Source: Nitrosospira lacus (GTDB lineage Bacteria; Pseudomonadota; Gammaproteobacteria; Burkholderiales; Nitrosomonadaceae). From it: a stretch of DNA of 64,000 nt. The notes beneath the pieces were generated by a model. It was not told the origin of the DNA and searched no databases. It was given only the letters and a program-made list of their open reading frames with translations. Positions 1 to 8,518 of the stretch are shown here, in pieces; positions within the stretch are counted from its first letter, which is position 1, and each line of letters begins with the position of its first letter. The position numbers were made by a program, and so were the translations under genes. The DNA is taken from positions 839,137 to 903,136 of the forward strand of contig NZ_CP021106.3 of the NCBI RefSeq assembly GCF_000355765.4, given 5' to 3'.

Positions 1-1104
1 GCGGGAAAGTCACTGCATGAGGATTTTCATGGCATGACCGGCATCGATCTGAACCGTGCCGGCACTCCCCTGCTGGAGATCGTTTCCGAGCCCGATATGC
101 GCAGCAGTGCGGAAGCGGTTGTGTATGCCAAAACACTGCACTCGCTGGTGCGCTGGATTGGCATTTGCGACGGCAATATGCAGGAAGGGTCGTTCCGGTG
201 CGACGCCAATGTATCCGTTCGCCCACAGGGATCGGACAAACTAGGTACCCGCTGCGAGATAAAAAACCTCAACTCGTTCCGCTTTCTTGAGAAAGCGATT
301 GATTACGAGGCCAGACGGCAGATAGAAATCCTTGAAGATGGCGGAACCATACAACAGCAAACTCGGCTCTACGATTCGGAGAAGGATGAAACCCGCGCCA
401 TGCGCAGCAAGGAAGACGCGCAGGATTACCGCTACTTCCCTGACCCGGATTTGTTGCCGCTGGAAATCGGGGAAGACTGGATTGCGGAAGTGCGGCGTGG
501 GTTACCCGAATTGCCGCAGCAAATGCGAGCCCGCCTTGAGCGCGACTATGGCCTTTCCACCTATGACGCGGCGGCTTTGACAGGGGACCGGGAAATTGCG
601 GAATACTACGAAGCGGTTATCGATAAACTCCCTTCCGACCCTAAACTTTGTGCAAACTGGGTAATGGGCGATATCTCAGGCTATCTGAATGACGAAGGAA
701 AGTTTTTTGACAGCTGTCCGCTATCTCCGGAGCAACTTGCACAGCTTCTGACGCGTATCAAGGATGGCACCATCTCAGGCAAGATTGCGAAGGAAGTATT
801 CAAACAGATGTGGGTCAAGGTGAGCGCACAGCCCGTGGCATGGAAGCGCCGCGAATCGGGGTGGGATATGGGTCTTGCCGACCAGATCATCGAGTCGCAG
901 GGATTGAAGCAGATCTCCGATTCAGGTGCACTGGAAAAATTGGTCGGCGAGGTGATCGCCGCCAATGCAAAATCCGTGGAAGAATTCAGGGCTGGCAAGG
1001 AGAAAGCCTTTAATGCCTTGGTTGGCCAAGTAATGAAGGTCGCCAAGGGCAAGGCCAATCCGGCGCAAGTGAATGAGATATTAAAAAAGAAGCTGGTGGA
1101 ATGA
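1..1104 (+). CDS. gatB: Asp/Glu-tRNA amidotransferase subunit B, 3' part
   Basis: Subunit B of the GatCAB amidotransferase, which converts misacylated Glu-tRNA(Gln) or Asp-tRNA(Asn) to Gln-tRNA or Asn-tRNA in the cytoplasm. The reading frame is open from base 1, so the 5' end lies outside the window; about 367 codons remain. Visible family features are the segment [20 protein letters not shown], the [10 protein letters not shown] stretch and the [13 protein letters not shown] stretch of the cradle domain. The C-terminal YqeY-like helical domain that contacts tRNA ends in a lysine-rich tail. GatA and GatC would be expected just upstream. Codon use is typical of the rest of the window. Confidence 0.96.
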   Translation, partial: AGKSLHEDFHGMTGIDLNRAGTPLLEIVSEPDMRSSAEAVVYAKTLHSLVRWIGICDGNMQEGSFRCDANVSVRPQGSDKLGTRCEIKNLNSFRFLEKAIDYEARRQIEILEDGGTIQQQTRLYDSEKDETRAMRSKEDAQDYRYFPDPDLLPLEIGEDWIAEVRRGLPELPQQMRARLERDYGLSTYDAAALTGDREIAEYYEAVIDKLPSDPKLCANWVMGDISGYLNDEGKFFDSCPLSPEQLAQLLTRIKDGTISGKIAKEVFKQMWVKVSAQPVAWKRRESGWDMGLADQIIESQGLKQISDSGALEKLVGEVIAANAKSVEEFRAGKEKAFNALVGQVMKVAKGKANPAQVNEILKKKLVE

Positions 1105-1323
1105 GCATTGATGATATCCCGTCAGTCCCCAATATCAATTTACAAACCAGGATTCACGGTGTTATGTTGTCCATCTCGTGAGTAGATCAAATAGCAAGAT
1201 GAATCCTTGCATAACGAATTTGAACATTGTGAATTTACAATTGATAACCTATTTATCATCGGTAAAATGCTCCCATGAGGGGCGACCGGCGCCGAACTCA
1301 ACGCAGAAGATGGGTGGGCAGTC

Positions 1324-1605
1324 ATGAGCAATCGCTTCCTGAGGTGGGTCGACACATGGATCGAGGAAAACATCCCTCCCGGCGCCAATTTCGACATAGA
1401 GAGTCATGAAGTAAAGACAAAGCGGCTGTCGGAGAAACTGTTCGCCGAGGCCGCTGCGGCCAACTTCACAAACTTCGAGACCGAGGAGGAGCGGGAGCGC
1501 GTTACGCCCCTGGTACTGGCCGCGGTCTCGGACAGCAGAGACTTTGACATCGATGCCTATCATCTCAAGTCGCAACTTGCGCGGGAGAATGAAGATGGCG
1601 ACTGA
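1324..1605 (+). CDS. Small acidic hypothetical protein next to attC
   Basis: A 93-residue soluble, acidic protein with no signal peptide or membrane segment. It begins MSNRFLRWVDTWIEENIPPG and ends in an acidic tail, with an alanine/glutamate-rich helical centre (KLFAEAAAANFTNFETEEERE). The pattern loosely resembles the short DUF768-type proteins of proteobacteria, but this is only an impression from memory and the function is unknown. ATG start is chosen because no upstream in-frame start is close. It lies alone between gatB and an attC-like site 28 bases after its stop, so it could be a gene cassette. The orientation of the attC, however, fits the opposite strand better. Confidence 0.6.
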   Translation: MSNRFLRWVDTWIEENIPPGANFDIESHEVKTKRLSEKLFAEAAAANFTNFETEEERERVTPLVLAAVSDSRDFDIDAYHLKSQLARENEDGD

Positions 1606-1633
1606 GCCCCGCATGAAGGACTGTTCTTGTGAC

Positions 1634-1691
1634 GCCTAACGTTTGAGTTCAGCGGCTGCCAAAGGCAGTCCGCTGGAACGAAGGGTTAGAT
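1634..1691 (-). repeat. attC (59-base-element-like) integron recombination site
   Basis: A 58-base imperfect palindrome whose outer ends are GCCTAAC and GTTAGAT, matching the RYYYAAC / GTTRRRY core sites of attC in either direction. The inner arms TTCAGCGG-CTGCC and GGCAG-TCCGCTGGAA pair around an AAA loop. The arm next to GTTAGAT carries the unpaired bases, as the L'' arm does in canonical sites. Read on the minus strand it also resembles the arrangement of the aadA-type attC, so the site is probably oriented minus. It lies just 3' of the DUF1349 relic on that strand. No integrase gene is in the window. Confidence 0.75.
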
Positions 1692-1726
1692 GGCTCGCGG
1701 CGCCCGTTGCGCCTTCCATGTTGCAC

Positions 1727-1995
1727 CTAACGTAACCGGTCTGGCTCGAAGCGCAGGAACGAGAATTCCGCTTCGTAACCTGCTGCCTTTGGGCTACAGG
1801 CGTACAAACCACATGACACTGATTTCACTGCCGGCCGTTCAAGCAGGCGCGCTATTCGAATTGCTCCCACTCCTGACCATTGAACGAGGACTCGACGATG
1901 TAGTCGTTGTCTTCGGCCTGGACTCGAAACCAAACGGTACGCACTTCCGCGGCGATTGGCTGTGTTGACCAGTCCGAGTAGGGGATGTAAGCCGG
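1727..1995 (-). pseudogene. DUF1349 (ConA-like) protein relic, frameshifted
   Basis: Two minus-strand frames together give the C-terminal part of a DUF1349 (concanavalin-A-like, 'regulation of enolase 1') protein. The first frame (about 1853-1995) reads IPYSDWSTQ...VWFRVQAEDNDYIVESSFNGQEW and then stops. The second (1727 to about 1880) continues with IRIARLLE and CGLYACSPKAAGYEAEFSFL, the usual end of this family. A single-base indel near 1865 would join them. The N-terminal half is missing. The relic ends about 36 bases before the attC site on the same strand, so it looks like the decayed passenger gene of an integron cassette. Confidence 0.6.
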
Positions 1996-2118
1996 AACCG
2001 CCGAAAATTCCGTCACACTATTCAAGCATCGCTGCTGGCAATCGTTACTAAGCCTGGTCGATGAACGTTTGGTCGAAAAGATGCGATAATTTTTCTCAGT
2101 CAGCCGAGGTTGTTTTCA

Positions 2119-3852
2119 TCACAAATTAGGGACGGGACGGGGCATACCTTGCAAAGTTGTTTCAACTTCCTTCAATTTCTCAGTAGCCTCAGATACCCCT
2201 AGGCTTTCTGCCATCCGGAAATATACGAATGCGCTTCTCACATCTTTCATTACACCGGTTCCCTTAAAGTACGCATTTCCAAGGTTGTAGTGCCCAAGCC
2301 CTAGTCCATCCCACGATGCCATACGATACCAAGTAAACGCCTCCTTAGGATTTTTAGGCATCCCTAGGCCTTTTTCGTACATAATCCCGATGTTATTTTT
2401 GGCCCCAGCATGCCCTTGTTTCGCCGCCTTGGAATACCAGTCAAATGCAGATTGAAAGTCCTGTGAAATCCCGTGCCCTTGTTCAAGCATCACGGCAAGT
2501 TTATATTGAGCTTCAGAGTTCCCTTCTTCGGCTGCCGAGTGAAACAATTCCACAGCCTTTTTATTATCGCGAGGAACTCCTTTGCCGTATGCATATTGCT
2601 CTCCAAGGCGGAGTAACTCATCTGTGGGAGTAATCGGGTTGAGAGTAGTGGACCAATTTATATGAGCAGGAAATATTGATTCTTCACCACCGATTTCAGA
2701 TAAGGCCCAGCGGTTCGCACGTGCGGCTATTCCCTGATAGATAATTTGATTATTGACGATACCTATCAATTTTATGCCAGTGGAATAACGGCAAGTAGTC
2801 GAAACAGTAGTCTGTGCCCAAGCTATCACCTTGCCGAGAATATTCTCGTCGCGAAAATCGTTTTTATTGGAGCTCTGAATTTTAATTGGGATGACGGTCG
2901 GGCATTTATTATTGGGTTGGATATCCATCACAACGGATATATCCGGACGATCGCGTAGTACCAGGGTAGGCAGCACATCATAAGCAACATAAACTCTCTC
3001 ACAACGCATGACTTGATTTGGCTTTTTAAAATACTCGGGCAAACCGGTTTTTTCTTCCATGCTCTTGCACCAGTCATTACCGCCATTAGCAATGGTTGTA
3101 TCAATAACCCCGCCACGTCGCGTCGTTCCATAGAAATTTTTGGCTTCACCTAATTTGGAAGGGTTTCCGGCTATTGCATTACGCTCACTTATTATCCATC
3201 GATTCGCCCTATCAGGTTCGGGTGGGTTATTTCTAAGTTCAGCCATGTTCTCTTCTTTTTTTTGTCTATACCGCTTATCTAAGTCCCCCCCAATTCCTTT
3301 CGCGTCCCGAATAGCTATAGCCTCTCTATTAAACCAACCGCCGTCAGGGGCTAAAAACTCTTGGAGTTCCTTATTAGCCTTCTCCCCATGAATCCACAGG
3401 ATATTGCCGGTATCATGCGCAATATCATAACGGCGAAGAGCAGCAAGGGAAACTGCCAATTTATCTTCATGAGATAACTTATCATAAGGATCTGTCTGCC
3501 TTGGTTTGGGTTTAGCCGCTTCTAGTTTTTCTCGCCTTTGTTCTTCCTTGTAATATTCTATTAGAGCCAATTGCGTCATCTCGGGCCTATAGCTCTGAGC
3601 GGCGAATTGCTGGATATCTGTTTTTTTGAAATCCCTGGAAAACTTTTGGTGAATGGCAAGATTTTTTATCCTCTCAGCTTCCACTGGATTTTCTCTGACA
3701 AGCTTCTCATACGGAGCCAATAATCTTTTGGCTTCCGGGCTATTTATCGGTATAGGCGATGAAGTCACTCCGGCAGCTGCTACGGAAACTTGAAAATAAA
3801 AGACTGTCAATCCCGTAATCAAACCGATGATAATATTTTTATTTTTTGTCAT
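2119..3852 (-). CDS. Secreted Sel1-repeat protein
   Basis: A 577-residue protein with a signal peptide (residues 1 to about 27, ending VAAAG), so probably periplasmic. Residues of roughly 30-400 are not recognised: a charged helical region followed by a beta-rich segment with several cysteines (around DWCKSMEEKTG, MRCERVYVAYD and NNKCPTVIPIKI). The last 160 residues hold about four Sel1-like repeats, for example AYGKGVPRDNKKAVELFHSA and KLAVMLEQGHGISQDFQSAF, which form TPR-like protein-binding solenoids. The gene is richer in A+T than its neighbours and lies among mobile-element relics, suggesting acquisition. It probably acts as a scaffold or interaction protein; no enzymatic role is visible. 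Confidence 0.75.
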   Translation of the reverse strand: MTKNKNIIIGLITGLTVFYFQVSVAAAGVTSSPIPINSPEAKRLLAPYEKLVRENPVEAERIKNLAIHQKFSRDFKKTDIQQFAAQSYRPEMTQLALIEYYKEEQRREKLEAAKPKPRQTDPYDKLSHEDKLAVSLAALRRYDIAHDTGNILWIHGEKANKELQEFLAPDGGWFNREAIAIRDAKGIGGDLDKRYRQKKEENMAELRNNPPEPDRANRWIISERNAIAGNPSKLGEAKNFYGTTRRGGVIDTTIANGGNDWCKSMEEKTGLPEYFKKPNQVMRCERVYVAYDVLPTLVLRDRPDISVVMDIQPNNKCPTVIPIKIQSSNKNDFRDENILGKVIAWAQTTVSTTCRYSTGIKLIGIVNNQIIYQGIAARANRWALSEIGGEESIFPAHINWSTTLNPITPTDELLRLGEQYAYGKGVPRDNKKAVELFHSAAEEGNSEAQYKLAVMLEQGHGISQDFQSAFDWYSKAAKQGHAGAKNNIGIMYEKGLGMPKNPKEAFTWYRMASWDGLGLGHYNLGNAYFKGTGVMKDVRSAFVYFRMAESLGVSEATEKLKEVETTLQGMPRPVPNL

Positions 3853-3929
3853 GGTATTCCTGTTATTAATCTGATTTCTGCTCAGTGAGCATATTTACCA
3901 TCGCGTCATGCATCTGTGTCCTCGGCCTT

Positions 3930-4166
3930 GCGCATGGCAGTTCAGCAGCACACGGCAGAACCTGAAATGCTATTGCATTCTGATCGGGGCAGTCGTTATA
4001 CCAGTCTCTAATACCAGAGCTTGCTCGATCAGCGCGATATTGCCGATTACATCGTCAGCTTCTACAACGGTATCGGCCGTACTTGAAATTGGGCTACCTG
4101 TTCCCCACCGCCTATGAACGGATAATGACAGCAACACCACCTATCTCAGTGTCTGAAATTACTTGA
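3930..4166 (+). pseudogene. IS3-family transposase relic
   Basis: Remains of the integrase-core (OrfB) transposase of an IS3-family element. Conceptual translation gives MAVQQHTAEPEMLLHSDRGS followed by RYTSL, an in-frame stop, then YQSLLDQRDI, IADYIVSFYNG, a frameshift, and LGYLFPTAYERIMTATPPIS to a stop at 4166. The DRGxxYTS motif and the YNxxRxHxxLGYxxP motif are typical of the family. Compared with intact copies, about 35 residues carrying the last catalytic Glu region are missing between DQRDI and ADYIV. The bases after the stop (ACTTGACCACTACA) look like the end of the element. It separates the two Sel1-repeat genes. Confidence 0.75.
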
Positions 4167-4212
4167 CCACTACATGATAATTTGAATGTTTCATCCATAA
4201 ACTGTCTTGTTG

Positions 4213-5052
4213 TTATGGATCCACGCACCCCTGTTCATACCTTCTGTCCTCCTCCCTTCTTTCTGCCTCCTTTCGCTGTATCTCATAAGAAGCTTCGCGC
4301 TGAATACGTTCCAACTCTCTAACAGAATTATCCGTTAGTACTTGAATGGTTTGCCCAATGCTTTTCTCAAGAGACGCAAATTTAGCTAACTGGCTCGCAG
4401 GATCGTTATCCTTAATTACTTCCTCACCAAATTCTTGCAAACGAACTTTTGCTAATGCATTGCCCTGGCCTGCAGACAGCCGATAATATTTTTTCGCTTC
4501 CTCGATACTTTTTGGTACACCGATCCCTGATTCATATTTAACCCCGAGTAAATAATTCTCGCCTCCGTGCACCGTCTCAGTTTTTATATCATGCTGGGTT
4601 TTATCAACATAGGCAGGACTAACATTTTTGGATGTAGGCTTGGCAGCCGGGATGTTCTGGGTTACTCCACGTTGGACTAGCGCCTGATCAAGCCGGGCTA
4701 GGCCAATTTTCGCCGAAGGGTTCCCAAACTGGGCAGACAGCTGATACCACCTTCGAGCCTCCTCGATATTTTTGGCAACACACGTTCCTGTTTCATAGTT
4801 AAAGCCGCGCTGATAGTATTTTTGCGCTAGAGTTTGCGCTTGATTTTGTACTTGAGCTTGCGCTTTAGCTATTCCTTGAGCGTACGCTTGATCTAGAGCT
4901 ATCCCTTGAGCTCGCGCTTGATCTAGAGTTTGCGCTTGAGTTTGAAATGAATGCCGTGGAATAGGAGTGACGCACCCGGTTAAAGACAACAAGCCTAACC
5001 CAATTACCAGGTTGGCGAATAAGTGCTGATACCCCCTCGTTAGATTTGGCAT
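4213..5052 (-). CDS. Sel1-repeat lipoprotein
   Basis: About 279 residues from the chosen ATG at 5052, which gives a compact lipoprotein signal ending LLSLTGC, with the lipobox Cys near residue 27; an in-frame ATG at 5088 would add 12 residues. The protein is probably anchored in the outer membrane. After the Cys comes a Gln/Ala-rich segment made of decapeptide-like units (LDQARAQGIA, LDQAYAQGIA), then two Sel1 repeats (YYQRGFNYETGTCVAKNIEE and LLGVKYESGIGVPKSIEE), and a charged coiled-coil-like tail rich in Glu and Arg. It lies next to another Sel1 protein across the IS3 relic. Function unknown; a protein-interaction role is inferred. Confidence 0.75.
   Translation of the reverse strand: MPNLTRGYQHLFANLVIGLGLLSLTGCVTPIPRHSFQTQAQTLDQARAQGIALDQAYAQGIAKAQAQVQNQAQTLAQKYYQRGFNYETGTCVAKNIEEARRWYQLSAQFGNPSAKIGLARLDQALVQRGVTQNIPAAKPTSKNVSPAYVDKTQHDIKTETVHGGENYLLGVKYESGIGVPKSIEEAKKYYRLSAGQGNALAKVRLQEFGEEVIKDNDPASQLAKFASLEKSIGQTIQVLTDNSVRELERIQREASYEIQRKEAERREEDRRYEQGCVDP
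4867..4926 (-). repeat. 30-bp tandem repeat inside the Sel1 lipoprotein gene
   Basis: Two adjacent 30-base units (4867-4896 and 4897-4926), nearly identical, plus diverged partial units on both sides. Each encodes LDQA(R/Y)AQGIA. The repeat multiplies a Gln/Ala-rich linker just after the lipidated cysteine and could vary in copy number between strains. Confidence 0.75.
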
Positions 5053-5245
5053 AGTCCCTTGGATTGGAAGATTTGACATATTCACCATGATGTACGTTTC
5101 TGGTTCAGGAACCGCACGAGTACTGACCAGAATCCGAAGTCCACGTTACCCCATTTGGAGCAGTAATTGATAATTCTACGGTATGAGCAAAATCTGCTAC
5201 TCCCCCAGAAGTTCCGGCACAAACCTGCTATGAACATAGGATTAT

Positions 5246-5618
5246 CTAAACTGAAGCCGATTCTTTCCTGCGACGTGTAGTAAAACCCAGCAGTCCCAAC
5301 CCAGCCAGCAACATGGCGTAAATTTGGGGTTCTGATCATGTGCATTACGGCTTGGCCAGTACCAACTAAAGTCACACCAGTAACGAATGCAGTAGCGGAA
5401 TTCGGATCCAGTCCCGCGCCGGTCTCAATGCCGACGATGCAGAACCGATCCACGCCCAGGCCACCGAAAACATGGTCGGCACCCCCACTCAGTGTTGCAT
5501 TGAATACCCACTCTGTACCGCTCCATAGATACAGGTCAAACTGACCATCGCTGACATTCGGGAGTAGCACGGAAGCGAAAGTCGGACCGGAATCCAGGAA
5601 GCTGAAATATCGAGCATT
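5246..5618 (-). pseudogene. PEP-CTERM protein, truncated and frameshifted
   Basis: Minus-strand remains of an exosortase substrate. The frame from 5618 downward reads LDSGPTFASVLLPNVSDGQF, then SGGADHVFGGLGVDRFCIVG and GLDPNSATAFVTGVTLVGTG. The sorting signal itself is in a different frame: EPQIYAMLLAGLGLLGFTTR followed by RRKES and a stop at 5246. This is a textbook PEP-CTERM tail: Pro-Glu-Pro-like motif, hydrophobic helix, Arg cluster. One small indel near 5335-5342 separates the two parts. Upstream, a TAA at 5619 closes the frame with no signal peptide, so the 5' end is also lost. The passenger domain is otherwise unknown. Confidence 0.7.
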
Positions 5619-6100
5619 TTATAGGATACGAAACCAACTGACGAGTATGTGCTTTAGGCTTGAGCCGAACAGACTATCCCAGGAAGCGGTACGGTCCCGG
5701 TGTCAATGATAGGAGCGGTAGCATGGATTGCATCGCGTCGAAAGGGCTGCAACTTGAGTCAGACAACGAGCGTCAGAAGCGCCGTCGGCGGGCGCCAAGA
5801 TCAAGGAGCCGGCACGCACAATGGGGGTTGGCTGCTTCCTACGTTACTGCCTGCTCGCCGCCACGGACCAGCTAATCTTGATGGTGTTGCGCCGGATTAA
5901 CGATCTCTGGCGCGAGGTTGCTGCAGGCGTCCCCGGTACGTCAATTGGGCTGATCTTCACTAGATGCTGGTCAGGGACGAGGCGGTACAGAACCTTTTGC
6001 AAGAACTGGACGACGAGTTCGGAAAGTCATAATTGAACGGTAAAATGGCTGAGCAAGCCCTCCTCTCAGCTCTTTTTATTATGAATGATAACGTCCTTTA
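5619..6100. other. Gene-poor stretch, nothing recognised
   Basis: About 480 bases between the PEP-CTERM relic and the Nudix gene. Short open frames exist, but none shows a known motif or a convincing start. The end of one plus-strand frame (about 5965-6031) translates to EAVQNLLQELDDEFGKS, which looks protein-like and may be the tail of a lost gene. I see no RNA gene here. Confidence 0.4.
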
Positions 6101-6595
6101 TCATTCATAAAATGAATTGAAAAAATGAGCAGCGCACCCCGTGAGCTTCTCATGCAGTTCTTGGAGAAATCCCAGTTGGCCCGGAAGAATGCGGCGAGTG
6201 GCTTCTGCTATATCGAACCACTCAGCACGGTCTACCTCCGGGAAGTCACGAATTTTGCCAGATCCCCTGGGCCACTCCATGCTGAATGTATTTGAAACCA
6301 GGTTGGAAGCATCCCAATTGCTCTCAGCTGCCCATACGTCGATGATTTTTCCGCTCGGCTGCCTGCGAGCTGTAAGGGGTAAATACGGCCCGGTTGGCCG
6401 ATACCCCGTTTCTTCAAAGAATTCTCTCAACGCGGCCTGGAGGGGAGCTTCACCTTCCTCATACTCGCCTTTCGCTATTGACCATGCCCCAAGGTCTTTT
6501 TTGGCCCAAAATGGTCCACCGGGGTGAACAAGCAGGACTTCAAGGTGATTGGTTTTTAAACGGTAGAGAAGGAGGCCGGCGCTGGTTGGGGTCAT
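6101..6595 (-). CDS. Nudix hydrolase
   Basis: A 164-residue cytoplasmic Nudix-family pyrophosphohydrolase. The Nudix box is complete: G-x5-E-x7-REFFEETGY (start GEYEEGEAP, residues about 43-65), providing the Mg2+-binding glutamates. Such enzymes cleave nucleoside diphosphates linked to another moiety. The form that begins SAGLLLYR and contains WSIAKGEYEEGE is the type often annotated as diadenosine polyphosphate hydrolase-like or MutT-like, but the substrate cannot be read from the sequence. The start ATG at 6595 gives a normal length. It is a single gene on the minus strand at the edge of the accessory patch, divergent from the sterol desaturase gene. Confidence 0.9.
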   Translation of the reverse strand: MTPTSAGLLLYRLKTNHLEVLLVHPGGPFWAKKDLGAWSIAKGEYEEGEAPLQAALREFFEETGYRPTGPYLPLTARRQPSGKIIDVWAAESNWDASNLVSNTFSMEWPRGSGKIRDFPEVDRAEWFDIAEATRRILPGQLGFLQELHEKLTGCAAHFFNSFYE

Positions 6596-6766
6596 ATGTA
6601 TGTTGTTCGCGAAAACTCCTAATTGTTATATAGTAAAACATGCAAGGTTTGTGGATGGATGAATGTGACAATAATTCGATCTGGAATCACGCTGTGGGGC
6701 CAAGCCCATAATTAAATACATCCCAATCATGGGGCCAAGTCTCGCACCCGAGTTGGGAGAATAAGG

Positions 6767-7654
6767 GTGGTCGAAACCATTTCAGAGGTCGAGCCGGTTG
6801 TCCGGCTGGGGTTTTTTGTCGCGATCCTCGCTGCTGTCGGTATTTTGGAAGTGCTGATACCGCGGCGTAGGCGGAGTCTCGCGCGGCTCAAGCGTTGGCC
6901 GGGTAATCTCGGCATCGCGGCGCTGAATACACTGGTGCTTCGTATCGTATTTCCCACAGCTGCCATTGGCGTTGCATTGCTGGGAAAAGAGCGCGGCTGG
7001 GGATTGTTGAACGTTTTTACCCTTCCGGAATGGATTGCGGTGTTGATTGCCGTAGTGGTCCTTGATCTCGCCATTTACCTTCAGCATGTGCTATTTCACG
7101 CTGTGCCCTCGCTCTGGCGGCTGCATCGTTTGCATCATGCCGATCTCGATTTTGATGTAACCACCGGGGTGCGTTTTCATCCGATTGAAATGGTACTCTC
7201 CATGGGCATCAAGCTGATGGTTGTAACCGCACTTGGAGCGCCAGCGCTTGCGGTGCTGATTTTCGAGGTATTACTCAATGCCACCTCATTGTTCAACCAT
7301 GGCAATGTGCGCATCTCTCTACCCATCGACAGGGTTCTGCGCTGGCTGGTGGTTACACCCGACATGCACCGGGTCCACCATTCCTGGCACCCTAACGAGA
7401 CAAACTCCAACTTCGGATTCAATCTGCCGTGGTGGGATCGGCTACTGGGCACGTACCAAGACCAGCCCCGCGATGGGCATGAATGGATGACAATTGGCAT
7501 CAACCTGTTCCGTGAACCGGCTTGGGAGCGACTCGATCGAATGCTGATTCAGCCTTTCATCGGGCCTGTCCACAGCTACCCCATCAATGCGCGCGAGGTG
7601 GACCGGGGATCTGGCGGTGAATCGCCGGCAAGGGAAACGGAAGAACAGAACTGA
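6767..7654 (+). CDS. Sterol desaturase / fatty acid hydroxylase family protein
   Basis: A 295-residue integral membrane di-iron oxygenase-like protein. Several hydrophobic segments (residues about 12-30, 50-72, 88-106 and 145-172) surround the histidine motifs HVLFH (107-111), HRLHH (120-124), FHP (about 138) and HRVHH (201-205), which bind the two irons. The family hydroxylates or desaturates lipids such as sterols, fatty acids and carotenoids; the substrate here is unknown. The start is a GTG at 6767 preceded by GGGAGA; the nearest upstream ATG frame ends in a stop at once. The C-terminal tail is polar and acidic. Confidence 0.88.
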   Translation: MVETISEVEPVVRLGFFVAILAAVGILEVLIPRRRRSLARLKRWPGNLGIAALNTLVLRIVFPTAAIGVALLGKERGWGLLNVFTLPEWIAVLIAVVVLDLAIYLQHVLFHAVPSLWRLHRLHHADLDFDVTTGVRFHPIEMVLSMGIKLMVVTALGAPALAVLIFEVLLNATSLFNHGNVRISLPIDRVLRWLVVTPDMHRVHHSWHPNETNSNFGFNLPWWDRLLGTYQDQPRDGHEWMTIGINLFREPAWERLDRMLIQPFIGPVHSYPINAREVDRGSGGESPARETEEQN

Positions 7655-7715
7655 ATTTTACGGTGCCGAGGAGTGCGCTAAGTTTACCCCTTGATGCGGT
7701 TTGCCTTCGCGACCC

Positions 7716-8456
7716 CTATAAATTCACACTACGTCCGCCATCCACCGCGATGATCTGACCGGTGATATAAGGCGCATCGGCAATCAGAAAAGCCACTGTT
7801 CTAGCGATGTCGTCCGGTTCGCCCGTGCGTTTCAGGAGCGTCCTCTCGACAATATGCCGGCGTACCGCTTCCTCCTTCCACTCGCCATTTTCGGGCCATA
7901 GGATGGGCCCGGGTGAAATACCGTTTACGCGGATTTCCGGCCCAAGCTCCTGGGCCAGTGATCGGGTGAGTGCCGCCAGGCCTCCTTTGGCGGCGTTGTA
8001 TATCACGTACCTTTTCAGCGGCCACTCCGCGTGGATATCGACGATATTGACGATGCAGCCATGTTGTTTTCTGAGTTGTGGGGCCGCCGCTTGGGATAGA
8101 AACAGCGGGACCTTCAGGTTGCTGCCGATAAGATCATCCCACATCGCTTCCGTGATTTCTCCCAGCGGTGTGGGGAAAAAGCTGGAGGCATTATTCACCA
8201 AGGCATCGAGTTTTCCGAAATGATTCATGGTTTCAGCAATGAGGTCGGGTAGTCGCGCAATGTCGAGCAGATCGGCTTGCGCCAGCGTCACCGAGCCGGG
8301 GCGGACTTGATTCAGCTCAGCCTGCAATGCTCGGGCTTCCCCCGCTGATGCCCGATAATGCACGACGAGATTTGCACCTCGCGCGTGCAGCCTGCGGCAG
8401 GTCGCGGCACCTACTCGCTTGGCTCCGCCGGTGATGAGTATGACTTTCCCTTCCAT
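7716..8456 (-). CDS. Pteridine-reductase-like SDR oxidoreductase
   Basis: A 246-residue NAD(P)H-dependent short-chain dehydrogenase. The start at 8456 is chosen because it follows AGGAGATACTG and begins directly with MEGKVILITGGAKRVG. The TGGAKRxG cofactor motif, with Arg in place of the usual Gly-x-Gly spacing, marks the PTR1/FolM pteridine reductase branch. Further features are NNAS (about 90), the YNAAK active site and the C-terminal TGQIIAVDGGRSVNL. It probably reduces dihydropterins or dihydrofolate. It is divergent from the MidA-like gene with a 62-base gap that must hold both promoters. Confidence 0.85.
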   Translation of the reverse strand: MEGKVILITGGAKRVGAATCRRLHARGANLVVHYRASAGEARALQAELNQVRPGSVTLAQADLLDIARLPDLIAETMNHFGKLDALVNNASSFFPTPLGEITEAMWDDLIGSNLKVPLFLSQAAAPQLRKQHGCIVNIVDIHAEWPLKRYVIYNAAKGGLAALTRSLAQELGPEIRVNGISPGPILWPENGEWKEEAVRRHIVERTLLKRTGEPDDIARTVAFLIADAPYITGQIIAVDGGRSVNL

Positions 8457-8518
8457 CAGTATCTCCTCTACACTTGTGCCTGTAAACTCGCACAACAATT
8501 TTGTGTAGCATAGCGCCA

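Noticed and set aside
1725-1733. Second RYYYAAC-like word (ACCTAAC) near the DUF1349 relic
   Set aside because: No matching GTTRRRY partner or palindromic arms at a suitable distance, so not called an attC site.
5660-6036. Several overlapping short open frames on the plus strand
   Set aside because: They conflict with each other, lack ribosome binding sites and match nothing known; likely remnants or chance.
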